Assembly: GCF_004366375.1 (NCBI RefSeq)
Contig: NZ_SOEF01000023.1
Span: 1-52,748, forward strand
Length of the DNA stretch: 52,748 nt
Direction of reading: 5' to 3'
Origin: Halanaerobium congolense
GTDB lineage: Bacteria; Bacillota; Halanaerobiia; Halanaerobiales; Halanaerobiaceae
The position numbers and the translations under genes are program-made. Positions within the stretch are counted from its first letter, which is position 1. The number at the start of each line of letters is the position of its first letter. The notes under the pieces are model-generated. The model saw only the letters and a program-made list of their open reading frames with translations. It searched no databases and had not been told where the DNA came from. Positions 13,127 to 20,919 of this stretch are shown here, in pieces.

Positions 13127-14029
13127 TTAACCCCTTTCTAAAATCCTTTTAATATTTTTTTCTAGTCTCTCCGTTTTATATTTTGATTTATCAACTTTGG
13201 GTATCAAATCTAAAACTTTTTTCCCTAAATATTTATATTTTTCTTTATTTTTATTCTGCAGAAACTCATCAAATAATTTTAAATATGCCTGAAATTTTGC
13301 ATCTCTATTCCAGCTTCTTGAACCATAATAATTATCAAATATTTTATAAAACCGATTGTAATCTTTCTTTATTTGATCTCTAAATATTTTTTTTGGAGTA
13401 GTAATTTTTTCACCTTCTATTAGTTTCAGAATTTCGGGGACATCATATGACTTTTCTTTTCTAAAATAAAGAAAATCCTGATAATTTCTTGGTAAATCAT
13501 AGCTTATTTCCTCTTCCAGCAAAAACTCATATAACTCATCAAAACTGAAAATTTCTTTTTTAATATCTAATAATATTTCTACAAAAGATCGAAAATAAAC
13601 ACTTAGATTTGTTATTTTTTCTGCTTCTTCTCTGTATTCATTTAATTCTTCAGTTAAATAAAACTTAAATGTGTCATCTGCTTCATGTTCAATAATAGTA
13701 ATTTTTTCATGATTTCTTAAAAATTCCAAAAGTGTTGATTCTGCAGTATCATAGGGATGAGGAGATAGAAAATTTAAGAGGTCTCTGAAATCCCTAAAAT
13801 TTATAATTTTTTCGTATACATGTTCAAATCTGCTGTTTTCTTCCATTAATGATTCAACATGATAGGTTATTAATTCCATTTTATGCTGGCCGCAGTAATC
13901 AACAGCATCTTTTAAATTAAAAGTTGATCTGAATTCTGTGGCGCCCAGCCATTCTAAAACATAATTTTTTAATAATTTAGTTAAGATTCTTTTAGTATAT
14001 TTTTCTGAATCAATTGAGTTTATGTACAT
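13127..14029 (-). CDS. Hypothetical protein, about 300 aa, first gene of the ATPase operon
   Basis: This is a charged, largely helical protein (MYINSIDSEKYTKRILTKLL, later FRDLLNFLSPHPYDTAESTL) with no membrane segment and no recognised motif. The longest frame opens with GTG at 14038, but the ATG at 14029 stands six bases after AGGTG and is the better start. It is transcribed from the promoter module at 14067-14250, the same module found before the NERD-helicase operon. As first gene of a BREX-like three-gene unit it may be an adaptor or DNA-binding partner, which is inference from position only. Confidence 0.65.
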   Translation of the reverse strand: MYINSIDSEKYTKRILTKLLKNYVLEWLGATEFRSTFNLKDAVDYCGQHKMELITYHVESLMEENSRFEHVYEKIINFRDFRDLLNFLSPHPYDTAESTLLEFLRNHEKITIIEHEADDTFKFYLTEELNEYREEAEKITNLSVYFRSFVEILLDIKKEIFSFDELYEFLLEEEISYDLPRNYQDFLYFRKEKSYDVPEILKLIEGEKITTPKKIFRDQIKKDYNRFYKIFDNYYGSRSWNRDAKFQAYLKLFDEFLQNKNKEKYKYLGKKVLDLIPKVDKSKYKTERLEKNIKRILERG

Positions 14030-14066
14030 TATACTCACCTTTATTTAATGGATATTTTATTAATAA

Positions 14067-14250
14067 CTCTAAATATTCTGTCGATTTAAGTCGTAATTTG
14101 TCAATAATATTTGCTTGCAATAACTTTTATTTCATAATAATATTATTCGTCAAAAAATACTTAAAACCTCCTTTTCAGTTTATTATATACTAACATAGAA
14201 GGATGACAGCCTTATGTCGCGAACTGATGTATAATGCGAAAACTCCTCCT
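14067..14250 (-). repeat. Promoter/upstream module, copy 2
   Basis: This is the partner of 5694-5880. The promoter-proximal part shares GTCGATTTAAGTCG-type sequence and TAATTTGTCA. The distal block shares GATGACAGCCTTATGTCGCG. The inverted repeat seen in copy 1 is imperfect here (ACATAGAAGG against CCTTATGT). Confidence 0.75.
14075..14104 (-). promoter_or_regulatory. Predicted sigma-A promoter of the DUF6079-like operon
   Basis: On the minus strand there is TTGACA (14099-14104), an 18-base spacer and CAGAAT (14075-14080). The spacer again holds a near-palindrome, CGACTTAAATCG. Confidence 0.55.
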
Positions 14251-14266
14251 CAAAATAAGAAGGAGT
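14239..14266 (-). terminator. Terminator after the 117-aa gene
   Basis: On the minus strand ACTCCTTCTTATTTTGAGGA begins a hairpin closed by GGAGT and followed by TTTT. It separates the 117-aa gene from the defence operon downstream. Confidence 0.7.
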
Positions 14267-14290
14267 CTTAATAATTAGTATTTAATAAAT

Positions 14291-14644
14291 TTATTGATTT
14301 TCTTCTCTTTTCTTTTTGGCTGCATTTCTCATATTTCTAAAATAGATACCTGCTCCACCAATTTCAGCCGTCATCTGTCCATCAATAATATAATCAATTT
14401 TATCTTTGATCTTTCCCATTAGATCTTCCAGTTCTTCATCTTTTAAATTATAGAGATTATCTTTTATACTTTTTAAATCACACTTTAATTCCTCAACTGG
14501 CGGTTTAACTAAAAATTTCTTTCCATTTAATAATTTAATTACTGTCATTTCAAACTCAATTAATTTCATTTCAATTTCAAAAGTCTCCAACCCCTTATAT
14601 TCCTTCTCCAACTCAGCAATATCTTTCTGTAGTTCTAATAACAT
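14291..14644 (-). CDS. Hypothetical coiled-coil protein, 117 aa
   Basis: This small, highly charged protein is predicted to be almost entirely helical (MLLELQKDIAELEKEYKGLE, later LKSIKDNLYNLKDEELEDLM). A glycine-rich patch EIGGAGIYF comes near residues 95-103, then a basic tail. I do not recognise the family. It lies downstream of a SAM-I riboswitch and its terminator, and its own ribosome site is buried in a hairpin (14651-14683). It therefore appears to be under two layers of RNA control, although nothing in the protein suggests methionine or SAM metabolism. Confidence 0.6.
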   Translation of the reverse strand: MLLELQKDIAELEKEYKGLETFEIEMKLIEFEMTVIKLLNGKKFLVKPPVEELKCDLKSIKDNLYNLKDEELEDLMGKIKDKIDYIIDGQMTAEIGGAGIYFRNMRNAAKKKREENQ

Positions 14645-14650
14645 TTAATC

Positions 14651-14683
14651 ATCTCCTAATATTATTTTTAATATTAGAGAGAT
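14651..14683 (-). promoter_or_regulatory. Hairpin sequestering the ribosome site of the 117-aa gene
   Basis: On the minus strand ATCTCTCTAATATTA pairs with TAATATTAGGAGAT (one bulged base, AAAA-type loop). The second arm contains the AGGAG ribosome site six to eight bases before the ATG at 14644. About 14 base pairs would hide the site, implying translational control. Confidence 0.55.
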
Positions 14684-14722
14684 GGACCCGACTGAGCCAA
14701 AATCTTTATAGTCTAAACTAAT

Positions 14723-14750
14723 AAAAACTCTTCTCAATAAGAGAAGAGCT
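14723..14750 (-). terminator. Expression-platform terminator of the SAM riboswitch
   Basis: On the minus strand CTCTTCTC and GAGAAGAG form a stem around TTATT, followed by TTTTT. The same sequence, including its flank, recurs at 23287-23330. Confidence 0.75.
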
Positions 14751-14769
14751 CATAGATAATCATCAGCTT

Positions 14770-14873
14770 CTTTCTTATCTTTCAGCACAACTGCTGCGGA
14801 AATTAGCACCTTCCCTGACGGGGGTTGCTGGGTTTCACCGGGTCCGTTCCCTCCACCACTCTTAATAAGAGTA
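14770..14873 (-). ncRNA. SAM-I (S-box) riboswitch aptamer
   Basis: The minus strand carries the S-box landmarks in order: CTCTTATTAAGAG, GGTGGAGGGAACGGACCCGG, TGAAACCCAGCAACC, GGTGCTAATTTCCGCAGC and TGAAAGATAAG closing P1. A terminator follows, so SAM would turn transcription off. The usual targets are methionine or SAM synthesis or transport genes. Here the next gene is an unknown coiled-coil protein, so the switch looks orphaned by rearrangement or serves an unusual target. Confidence 0.9.
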
Positions 14874-14930
14874 GAATTATTAAATTGTAATTATATATTA
14901 ACATGGAAGTTAATAAATAGCAAAATATTT

Positions 14931-15254
14931 TTAATCAGCTTTATTATTAATCATTTTATTAGATTCAATTTTTATTATACTTTCTTGATTAGGATTTAAA
15001 TTAATATTAGCATCTAAAGCTTTAGTTAATTTAAGTAATGTACTTAATTTAGGCAGCACTTCTTCTGATTCCAGCCTGGCAGTTGCTGATTGTTTTAGGC
15101 CAGATTTTTCCGCCAAATCTGTTTGAGTCATATTTTGTTCAAGTCTTAATCTTATTAAATCAGCTGAAATTTTAGATATTAAAATATGACGCTCATACTC
15201 TTCTTCTGACATAGATGACTTTACTATTTGATCAAATTCATCCCAATTTTTCAT
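14931..15254 (-). CDS. XRE-family HTH antitoxin-like protein (HigA-type), orphan
   Basis: The 107-residue protein has a helix-turn-helix of the Cro/C1 type around residues 28-82 (LIRLRLEQNMTQTDLAEKSG, then QSATARLESEEVLPKL). The N-terminal MKNWDEFDQIVKSSMSEEEY is typical of HigA-like antitoxins encoded after a HigB/RelE toxin. No toxin gene stands beside it; the upstream neighbour is a HIT protein, so it is orphaned or serves as a simple repressor. Its last roughly 45 codons are duplicated almost exactly at 22971-23106. A GGGGG-type ribosome site precedes ATG 15254. Confidence 0.75.
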   Translation of the reverse strand: MKNWDEFDQIVKSSMSEEEYERHILISKISADLIRLRLEQNMTQTDLAEKSGLKQSATARLESEEVLPKLSTLLKLTKALDANINLNPNQESIIKIESNKMINNKAD

Positions 15255-15286
15255 TATATTAGCCCCCTAATCTACTTTCAATATCT

Positions 15287-15661
15287 TCATCCATCATAAT
15301 AAACCAGCTGCTTCTTCAGCCTTCTAATTCCACCTCTAGGATTATCAATATCTCCTTCATAGCGGGGTATAATATGCTGATGGATGTGCATTACAGTCTG
15401 GCCGCCGGCATAATTAATATTGAACCCGATATTGTAACCATCAGGAGTATATTCTTCCTCTAAGATCTTTTTGCACTCCTTTGTCAGTTGAAAAATGGCC
15501 ATAATTTCTGCTTCAGTCGCTTCAAAATAATTGGCAAAATGCCGCTTTGAAATCACCAGTATATGCCCTTCATTGACTGGAAATTTATCATATATCGCAA
15601 ATGCCAGCTCATTTTCTATAATATAATCTTTCTCTGGATACTCACAAAATACACAGCTCAT
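15287..15661 (-). CDS. HIT-family nucleotide-binding protein
   Basis: The 124-residue protein carries the histidine triad HIHQH near residues 95-99. It has an N-terminal CVFC and a C-proximal arrangement typical of HIT hydrolases that act on dinucleoside polyphosphates or AMP adducts. The length is normal. ATG at 15661 has a GAGGTGAG ribosome site and lies 13 bases after the broken PLD-helicase gene. The pair may come from one accessory operon. The protein itself looks intact and cytosolic. Confidence 0.85.
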   Translation of the reverse strand: MSCVFCEYPEKDYIIENELAFAIYDKFPVNEGHILVISKRHFANYFEATEAEIMAIFQLTKECKKILEEEYTPDGYNIGFNINYAGGQTVMHIHQHIIPRYEGDIDNPRGGIRRLKKQLVYYDG

Positions 15662-15674
15662 TGTATTCTCACCT

Positions 15675-17788
15675 CTATTTTAAACGTCTATTGTAATATT
15701 TTAGTTTTCTAAGTTCTACTATATCTTTAAAATGCTCAGTTAAATCCTGGTTAATAAATTCTTCCAGCTTCTGATTTAAATAAAATTCCTTATTTACCTC
15801 ATCATAATTAAAAAACTTCCGTTTAGAAAGATATTTTACAGGATTCTTTTCCGCTTCTTTGATAAATCTCTGCTGATCCCACTGCTGCCAGCCCTGATGT
15901 TTTTTCCCATCCAGATCTTTCTGCATTCTGGGATTATCGTGATAAAAGTTCAAAAATGACTGGCCAACTTCTTCTATCAGAGCCTTCATTCTTAACTTAC
16001 CATCCTTAATCAGTGCTTTTAAAACTGGAATCTTATATAATTTGTTCATTCTTGTACTTTCTATTTCAACTAAAAACTCTTCCGCAATTGTATCAAACCA
16101 GCTTTTTTCAGCTGCAGTTAACTCATCTATTTCAGCCAGAAATCTTAAATACCCTTTGTCATAATAGCGGCTGTTTAAAAATTTTTTAATCTCAAGATCA
16201 GTTCCCTGATATAAATCAAGCCTCATCGGTCTTCTATTCAGTTCAGACTTTAATCTGAAGTATTCATTTTTCATTCTCTCTTCCAGAGGATCATTTTTCT
16301 TCATTTCTGCAAATAAATCTAAAAGCTGGAAATCAAAATTAACCCGACAGCCTTCAGGATATTCAAATTCTTCCGCCTGCTGATATCTCTTATTATCAGC
16401 TTCCATTGGGTTTTCTCCAGCTAAGAGCAGGGGCAGATAATGAGCCCGCTTATAATTACCGATAAAATCTAAAACTTTAAGCTTTTCCTTCCTTTCAACC
16501 TTGCGCAGACCCCTTCCCAGCTGCTGTAAGAAGACAACATAAGATTCTGTCGGTCTCAGAAAGAGTACCGTATCAAGTTCAGGTATATCTACACCCTCAT
16601 TAAAGATATCAACCGCAAAAATCATTTCAATCTCAGCCTGACGCAGTTTTTTAACAGCCTCTTTACGCTCCATAAAATATGGACCCTGATCAGCCCCGGA
16701 ATGAACTGTTACTGCCTTGACTCCCTGCTGATTAAAATACTCTGTCATATATTTAGCATGCTCAATTGAAGAACAGAAGCCTAAAGTTCTTTTACCGGAT
16801 CTCTTCCTGTAATTATTATGGATTAAATCAGCTCTTTTGTGGGTAGAAAGTGCCTTTTCCAGCTCTTTTCCATTATATTTACCATTCTGATAGCTGATCC
16901 CTTCATAATCGACTTCCTGGTCATAGATACCAAAATATTCAAAGGGAACCAGCAGGTCCCGGTTGATTGCAGTCCTTAAGTCAATCTCATAGATCTTGTT
17001 ATTGCTGCAGAGTTCAAAAATATCCTTGTTATCCATTCTGTAGGGAGTTGCTGTCAAACCGAGTAGAAAATCTGGTTCAAAATATTCCAGTACATTTAGA
17101 TAGCTGTCAGATAAGTTTTCCCGACTCCCGTCGCAGCTGCCACAATTCCTTCCTGATATCCTTCTTCCCGGGCCAGCCTGAGCTCATAAAGAGCCTCTAT
17201 CTGGGCTCCCCGGGGTTTAGGTTTTTGCTTCTCTTTCTGAACTTTATCTTTATGATCCTGATAATCTTTTTCCTTTTTTATGTAAGCTGCTTTATCAACT
17301 TCTCTGCTGATTGAAGGTTTAACCCAATCTGCAGCATAGTTCTTTAAAAGCTGATCTGTAATTTCTACTGAATAGTTATTATAGAGGTCATTAAATTCCT
17401 CTGTAAACTCCTTAAAAGCCTCCTCATCTTTTTCTCTTTCCAGTCGGTAGTTCCACTCAATTCCACCGTGAAGGGCAGAATAAGAAATATTTGAGGACCC
17501 AATAAATATAATTTCTTCACTTTTATTTTTAAAAAAATAGGCCTTGGGGTGAAAAGAAATATCCTGAGAATCCCTTTCCTGATCAGCAAAAAACTTAAGT
17601 TCTGCCAGATCTCCCAGTTTATCTTTTAAAAGATAGAGAGCTGATGGTTCAGTTATGTTTAAATATCTCGAAGTAAGGATTTTAATATTAGCTCCATTTT
17701 TTAGAGCTGCTTTTTTTAAGGGCCCTGCCAGAAGGTGAGCCCCAGATTCTCTTAAAAATGAAACAATGATTTTTATTTCTTCTGCCAC
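15675..17788 (-). pseudogene. PLD-domain DEAD/DEAH helicase, broken by internal deletion
   Basis: The first part (17096-17788, GTG start after GGAGG) has a phospholipase-D-like domain with HPKAYFF and IGSSNIS, then Walker A AATGVGKTY. It ends at a TAA straight after TYLTAI. The second part (15675-17057) resumes in another frame with DSYLNVLEYFEPDFLLGLTA, then TPYRMD. It continues through the second helicase lobe (FNEGVDIPEL, QLGRGLRK) to a C-terminal helical region. Compared with the family, the stretch between motif I and motif III, including the DEFH-type Walker B, is missing (roughly 80-100 residues). The enzyme cannot work as a helicase. Two fragments could still be translated. Confidence 0.8.
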
Positions 17789-17815
17789 GGTTATACCTCC
17801 TAAAATCTCTGCTAA

Positions 17816-17849
17816 TATAATTATTCTTCAAAAAGAAATCTATTCCTTT
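17816..17849 (-). repeat. 34-base repeat, copy 1
   Basis: The 34 bases containing AATTATTCTTCAAAAAGAAA are identical to 20753-20786. Both copies lie on the upstream side of minus-strand genes (PLD helicase and HEPN/CBS gene) and include TATATT or TATAAT. They may be a shared promoter or leader element. Confidence 0.6.
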
Positions 17850-17909
17850 TTTATTGATGATGATTAAAAGATAGTATAATAACTTTTTGAATAAGATTGT
17901 CTATAAATG

Positions 17910-17935
17910 AAAAAACCCTCCTCAAATGAGAAGGG
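17910..17935 (-). terminator. Terminator after the Rpn gene
   Basis: On the minus strand CCCTTCTC/GAGGAGGG form a stem followed by TTTTTT, nearly identical to 5868-5893. Confidence 0.75.
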
Positions 17936-17960
17936 TGCTTAAATAGTATTTTAAATATTT

Positions 17961-18899
17961 TTAGTGTTTAATATAATTAATAAATTCTTCTTCTGAATCA
18001 ACAGTTAATATTTTTTCACTCAACTCTTCGATTTTCTCTAATTTAGCATTATTAATTAAAGAGATAGTTTCAGGATCTAAATTACCAAACTTAAAATTTA
18101 TCTGTTTCAGTAAAATCCTTTTTGCTTCCTTAGTTCTTAATTTATCAGCTGCAGATATCACAATATCAGCCTCCTTTTTCATGCCTTCATATTTTAGTCT
18201 TTCATTTAAAATATAATAATTAAATTCCTCTCTACTATCAGCAATATAATTTAAGCCTAGATAAAAAATATCCCTATCTACACCATTTTCACTAATTACA
18301 AAAGAGATTATTTCCTGATAAACTACTTTTATATCTTTTATCTTTGAAATCTTAAAGAATTTTAAAGTCAACCGTACTTTTCTATCTCCTAATAAATTTA
18401 AATTAGCATCATTGGAAAAATCATAAAATACTGTTTCGAAATCTGGAAGATACTTGTTTAAATCATAATTTTCTATCATATTTTGATCAAAATATTCTGC
18501 AAAACTTTTTATTACTAGACTGCCGTTACCTCCGTGGTAAAATAAAATTGGAATAATAAAAGATAAGCTTTTTATTCTTTTAGTTCGTTTTTCGCGCATC
18601 CAGATTCTAGCCAAGTAATTAAAAATCTGCATTACTGACCATTTATCATTATAACTTTTGTGTTCAAACAGAAAATAAACTCCATATTTCTTATCTCCAA
18701 TTTTTGACTTAAATAATAAATCAGAGTAATAACTATTCTTTCCAGTATACGAAATTGGTCTGGGATCAAGTTCACTGAAGTCAACAAATTCTCTCAAATT
18801 CTGCGGTAAATAACTCTGTAAAAAATTTCTGCTGATATCTACTCTGCCAAAAGTTTTCTTAAAAAAATCATCATGAGGTGTATTTGATTTTTCAGGCAC
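17961..18899 (-). CDS. Rpn-family recombination-promoting nuclease (Transposase_31, PD-(D/E)XK)
   Basis: The 312-residue protein starts with GTG and has the conserved DDFFKKTFG opening. The nuclease core appears as SDLLFKS followed by YFLFEHKSYNDK (D...ExK near residues 75-100), then PILFYHGG. The C-terminal half is helical and typical of the family. Rpn proteins are DNA endonucleases that promote RecA-independent recombination and are often linked to phage defence or mobile DNA. All core residues are present and no frameshift is visible. A fragment of a related gene lies at 7850-7917. It has its own terminator and stands alone. Confidence 0.85.
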   Translation of the reverse strand: MPEKSNTPHDDFFKKTFGRVDISRNFLQSYLPQNLREFVDFSELDPRPISYTGKNSYYSDLLFKSKIGDKKYGVYFLFEHKSYNDKWSVMQIFNYLARIWMREKRTKRIKSLSFIIPILFYHGGNGSLVIKSFAEYFDQNMIENYDLNKYLPDFETVFYDFSNDANLNLLGDRKVRLTLKFFKISKIKDIKVVYQEIISFVISENGVDRDIFYLGLNYIADSREEFNYYILNERLKYEGMKKEADIVISAADKLRTKEAKRILLKQINFKFGNLDPETISLINNAKLEKIEELSEKILTVDSEEEFINYIKH

Positions 18900-19115
18900 G
18901 GCAATTTTCCCTTCTAAATATATTTTACCATAACTTAAAGCTCAAGTTCAATGATAATATAAATATTATACCATTAATTGTAAATTATAGCAAAATTTAT
19001 TTATTCGTTATAATATACCATAATATATCAGATAATAATCAAAAGGCCCTATTAATTATTTTAATTCAGCAGTATAATTAGATATATAAAACAAAATTAA
19101 GGGGGATTAATAAAA

Positions 19116-19517
19116 ATGAGAATTATATTAAATTCATTTTCAGTAGTAATAATTATCCTGATATTTATCTTAATCATAAAAACAACTGCACTGGCCCATA
19201 TACCATTAGATACTTCTGATTCTGCAACTAAAGCAGAGCCAATATTTGTTGAGGATCATCAAATTTCCTGGGCCGCCTACAATCAATTAGATAATGCAGA
19301 TAATGTTGATTATTCCAGTTTTAAGGCTGAGCAGGACCAGGGCAAATACACCCTTGCTATTGGCCGCAGAGAAGTCTGGACCTTCAGTGATCTGATCAAA
19401 ATGCCAAAAATCTGGTGGGATACCAGAATATTTGTAGAAAAAGAGAATTCGACTTATATAATTTCAGCTTTATTTATAGCAGTAAGCTCCTTTATTTTAT
19501 ATAAATTTATTTTTTAA
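19116..19517 (+). CDS. Exported or membrane protein, probably internally deleted
   Basis: The 133-residue protein has an N-terminal hydrophobic helix (VVIIILIFILIIKTTALA) that looks like a signal peptide or anchor. An exported part follows (VEDHQISWAAYNQLDNADNV), and a C-terminal transmembrane helix (ISALFIAVSSFILYKFIF). From memory of similar proteins, the N-terminal DHQISWAAYNQL part and the C-terminal REVWTF part usually flank a sizeable extracellular domain. Here they are joined by only about 15 residues, so a deletion that kept the frame is suspected. The ribosome site AAGGGGGA is good, so it may still be made. Function is unknown. Confidence 0.55.
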   Translation: MRIILNSFSVVIIILIFILIIKTTALAHIPLDTSDSATKAEPIFVEDHQISWAAYNQLDNADNVDYSSFKAEQDQGKYTLAIGRREVWTFSDLIKMPKIWWDTRIFVEKENSTYIISALFIAVSSFILYKFIF

Positions 19518-19605
19518 GAATAATCAATAATGTTTTTTAACAATCCCAGCTGCTAGTTTAGAAAGCCTGCATACAGAACTCACAAAAATTCAAGGTGGTG
19601 ATAAA

Positions 19606-19845
19606 ATGAGTGATAAATTAGTAGTAAAAGTAGATGCAAGAGGAAAGATCACAATTCCTAAAGAAGCGCTTAAAGCAGGTGATATTCTCTTTATAAATTT
19701 AAGCCCGGGCAAAGTAGAATTAACCCGAGCTATTGAAGACCCACTGGTAGAATTAGCCTCCTATGCAGAAAAAGAATATAAGAACGGGAACACTCAAAAC
19801 CTAAGAGACTTCGCTGCGGAAGAAGGTATTAATCTAGATGACTGA
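19606..19845 (+). CDS. AbrB/SpoVT-like antitoxin
   Basis: The 79-residue protein opens with the swapped-hairpin DNA-binding domain typical of AbrB/MazE-like antitoxins (VVKVDARGKITIPKEALKAG). An acidic C-terminal tail follows that would contact a toxin (EEGINLDD). The ribosome site is AAGGTGG. The next frame overlaps its end (ATG at 19838) and carries only a toxin scrap, so the antitoxin appears to have outlived its toxin. It could still repress its own promoter. Confidence 0.75.
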   Translation: MSDKLVVKVDARGKITIPKEALKAGDILFINLSPGKVELTRAIEDPLVELASYAEKEYKNGNTQNLRDFAAEEGINLDD

Positions 19846-19931
19846 TTATACAATTGAAATTATCAATTCTGTAAAAAATGATTTATTTGGAAGCAAAAAG
19901 AAGAGTTGAAGTCTTAAAAAAATTAGATTAA
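19838..19931 (+). pseudogene. Remnant of the partner toxin (RelE/ParE-like)
   Basis: ATG at 19838 overlaps the antitoxin stop, the usual coupling in type II pairs. The frame reads MTDYTIEIINSVKNDLFGSK and stops at 19907. A second frame gives EAKRRVEVLKKLD to TAA 19929. N- and C-terminal ends of a toxin-like protein seem joined with the middle lost. The toxin class is a guess from the TIEII.SVK.D start. Confidence 0.45.
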
Positions 19932-20635
19932 ATATTTAACTTATTGTAAATTTCTGGTATTTCCCAGCCAGTAATAATCCCCTGCAGTACTTCCTCTTTT
20001 TTTCCGTTTTCAGTTATTAAAAAAGCATCAATTTTATTTCCCGCTTTAATAATTGACTCATGCTTATCAATTAAGATATCCAGTTTGCTGTCTTTTGAAA
20101 TAAATTCGCAGACTTCATCTTCTTCTGCATATTTTACAACTTCTTTTATCTGAGCATCTTCAATAATCAGATTACCGCCTTGATCTGACTTTAAATCTCC
20201 CATCCATCTAATGATCGTATTTGTGGTCAGTAATTCAATATACTTTCCCTTTTGATCTACTACTGGAATTTGAGTATAGTCATATTTATTCATATCTTTT
20301 ATTGTTTTAATTATTGAGTTATCCTCTTTTATTACCATTAAATTATCATCAATAAAATCAATAATTTTAGGAGAATCTATTACTTTTTCTAAAATTTCTT
20401 CTAATAAAGTGTATAAGGAGCTGCTGGGTAAAAAATAATATTCATTGTTGTGGGCAATCGAGTTTCTAACTTTCCTTACCGTGTCAAGTTCATCTCTGTA
20501 CTTTTTAATTATATAATCATTTTTTCGGCCTTTATACAGCAGACTGTAAAAAGAAGTCTCCCAGTCATTAACTTCTTTTAGATGTTCATAGAGTTCATTA
20601 AACATTTCGATAAATTTATCTTTTTTACTTTCCAT
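19928..20635 (-). CDS. HEPN-like plus CBS-pair protein
   Basis: The protein has about 235 residues. The N-terminal helical part (residues 1-100) contains VRKVRNSIAHNNEYYF, matching the R-x4-H motif of HEPN domains, several of which are RNases. The C-terminal 130 residues look like a tandem CBS module (KYDYTQIPVVDQKGKYIELL, later EVLQGIITGWEIPEI), which usually binds adenosine nucleotides. A nucleotide-gated HEPN protein is a reasonable hypothesis but is not shown. The longest frame starts with GTG at 20644, which is part of the AGAGGTG ribosome site; ATG at 20635 is preferred. It has a 34-base upstream element in common with the PLD helicase gene. Confidence 0.6.
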   Translation of the reverse strand: MESKKDKFIEMFNELYEHLKEVNDWETSFYSLLYKGRKNDYIIKKYRDELDTVRKVRNSIAHNNEYYFLPSSSLYTLLEEILEKVIDSPKIIDFIDDNLMVIKEDNSIIKTIKDMNKYDYTQIPVVDQKGKYIELLTTNTIIRWMGDLKSDQGGNLIIEDAQIKEVVKYAEEDEVCEFISKDSKLDILIDKHESIIKAGNKIDAFLITENGKKEEVLQGIITGWEIPEIYNKLNI

Positions 20636-20752
20636 AATTAGCACCTCTCATTTCAGTATAAGGAATAATATGCTGATAAAATTACATTAAAGTCTGTCCC
20701 CAAAATACAAAATTCATTTTATCCCTTCTACCTTAGTTAAATTTTTTTCTAT

Positions 20753-20786
20753 TATAATTATTCTTCAAAAAGAAATCTATTCCTTT
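20753..20786 (-). repeat. 34-base repeat, copy 2
   Basis: Identical to 17816-17849. Here it contains TATAAT on the minus strand, about 120 bases before the HEPN/CBS start. Confidence 0.6.
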
Positions 20787-20919
20787 ATTTCACCTCTAAT
20801 TAAACAGTTCTTTAAAGGAGGAAAAGTAATAATTTTGAAGAATATAATTAATAGATAACAATAAAATAATATAGATAAAATAATGTAAATTATAAACATA
20901 AAACATAAGGAGGCAGACT

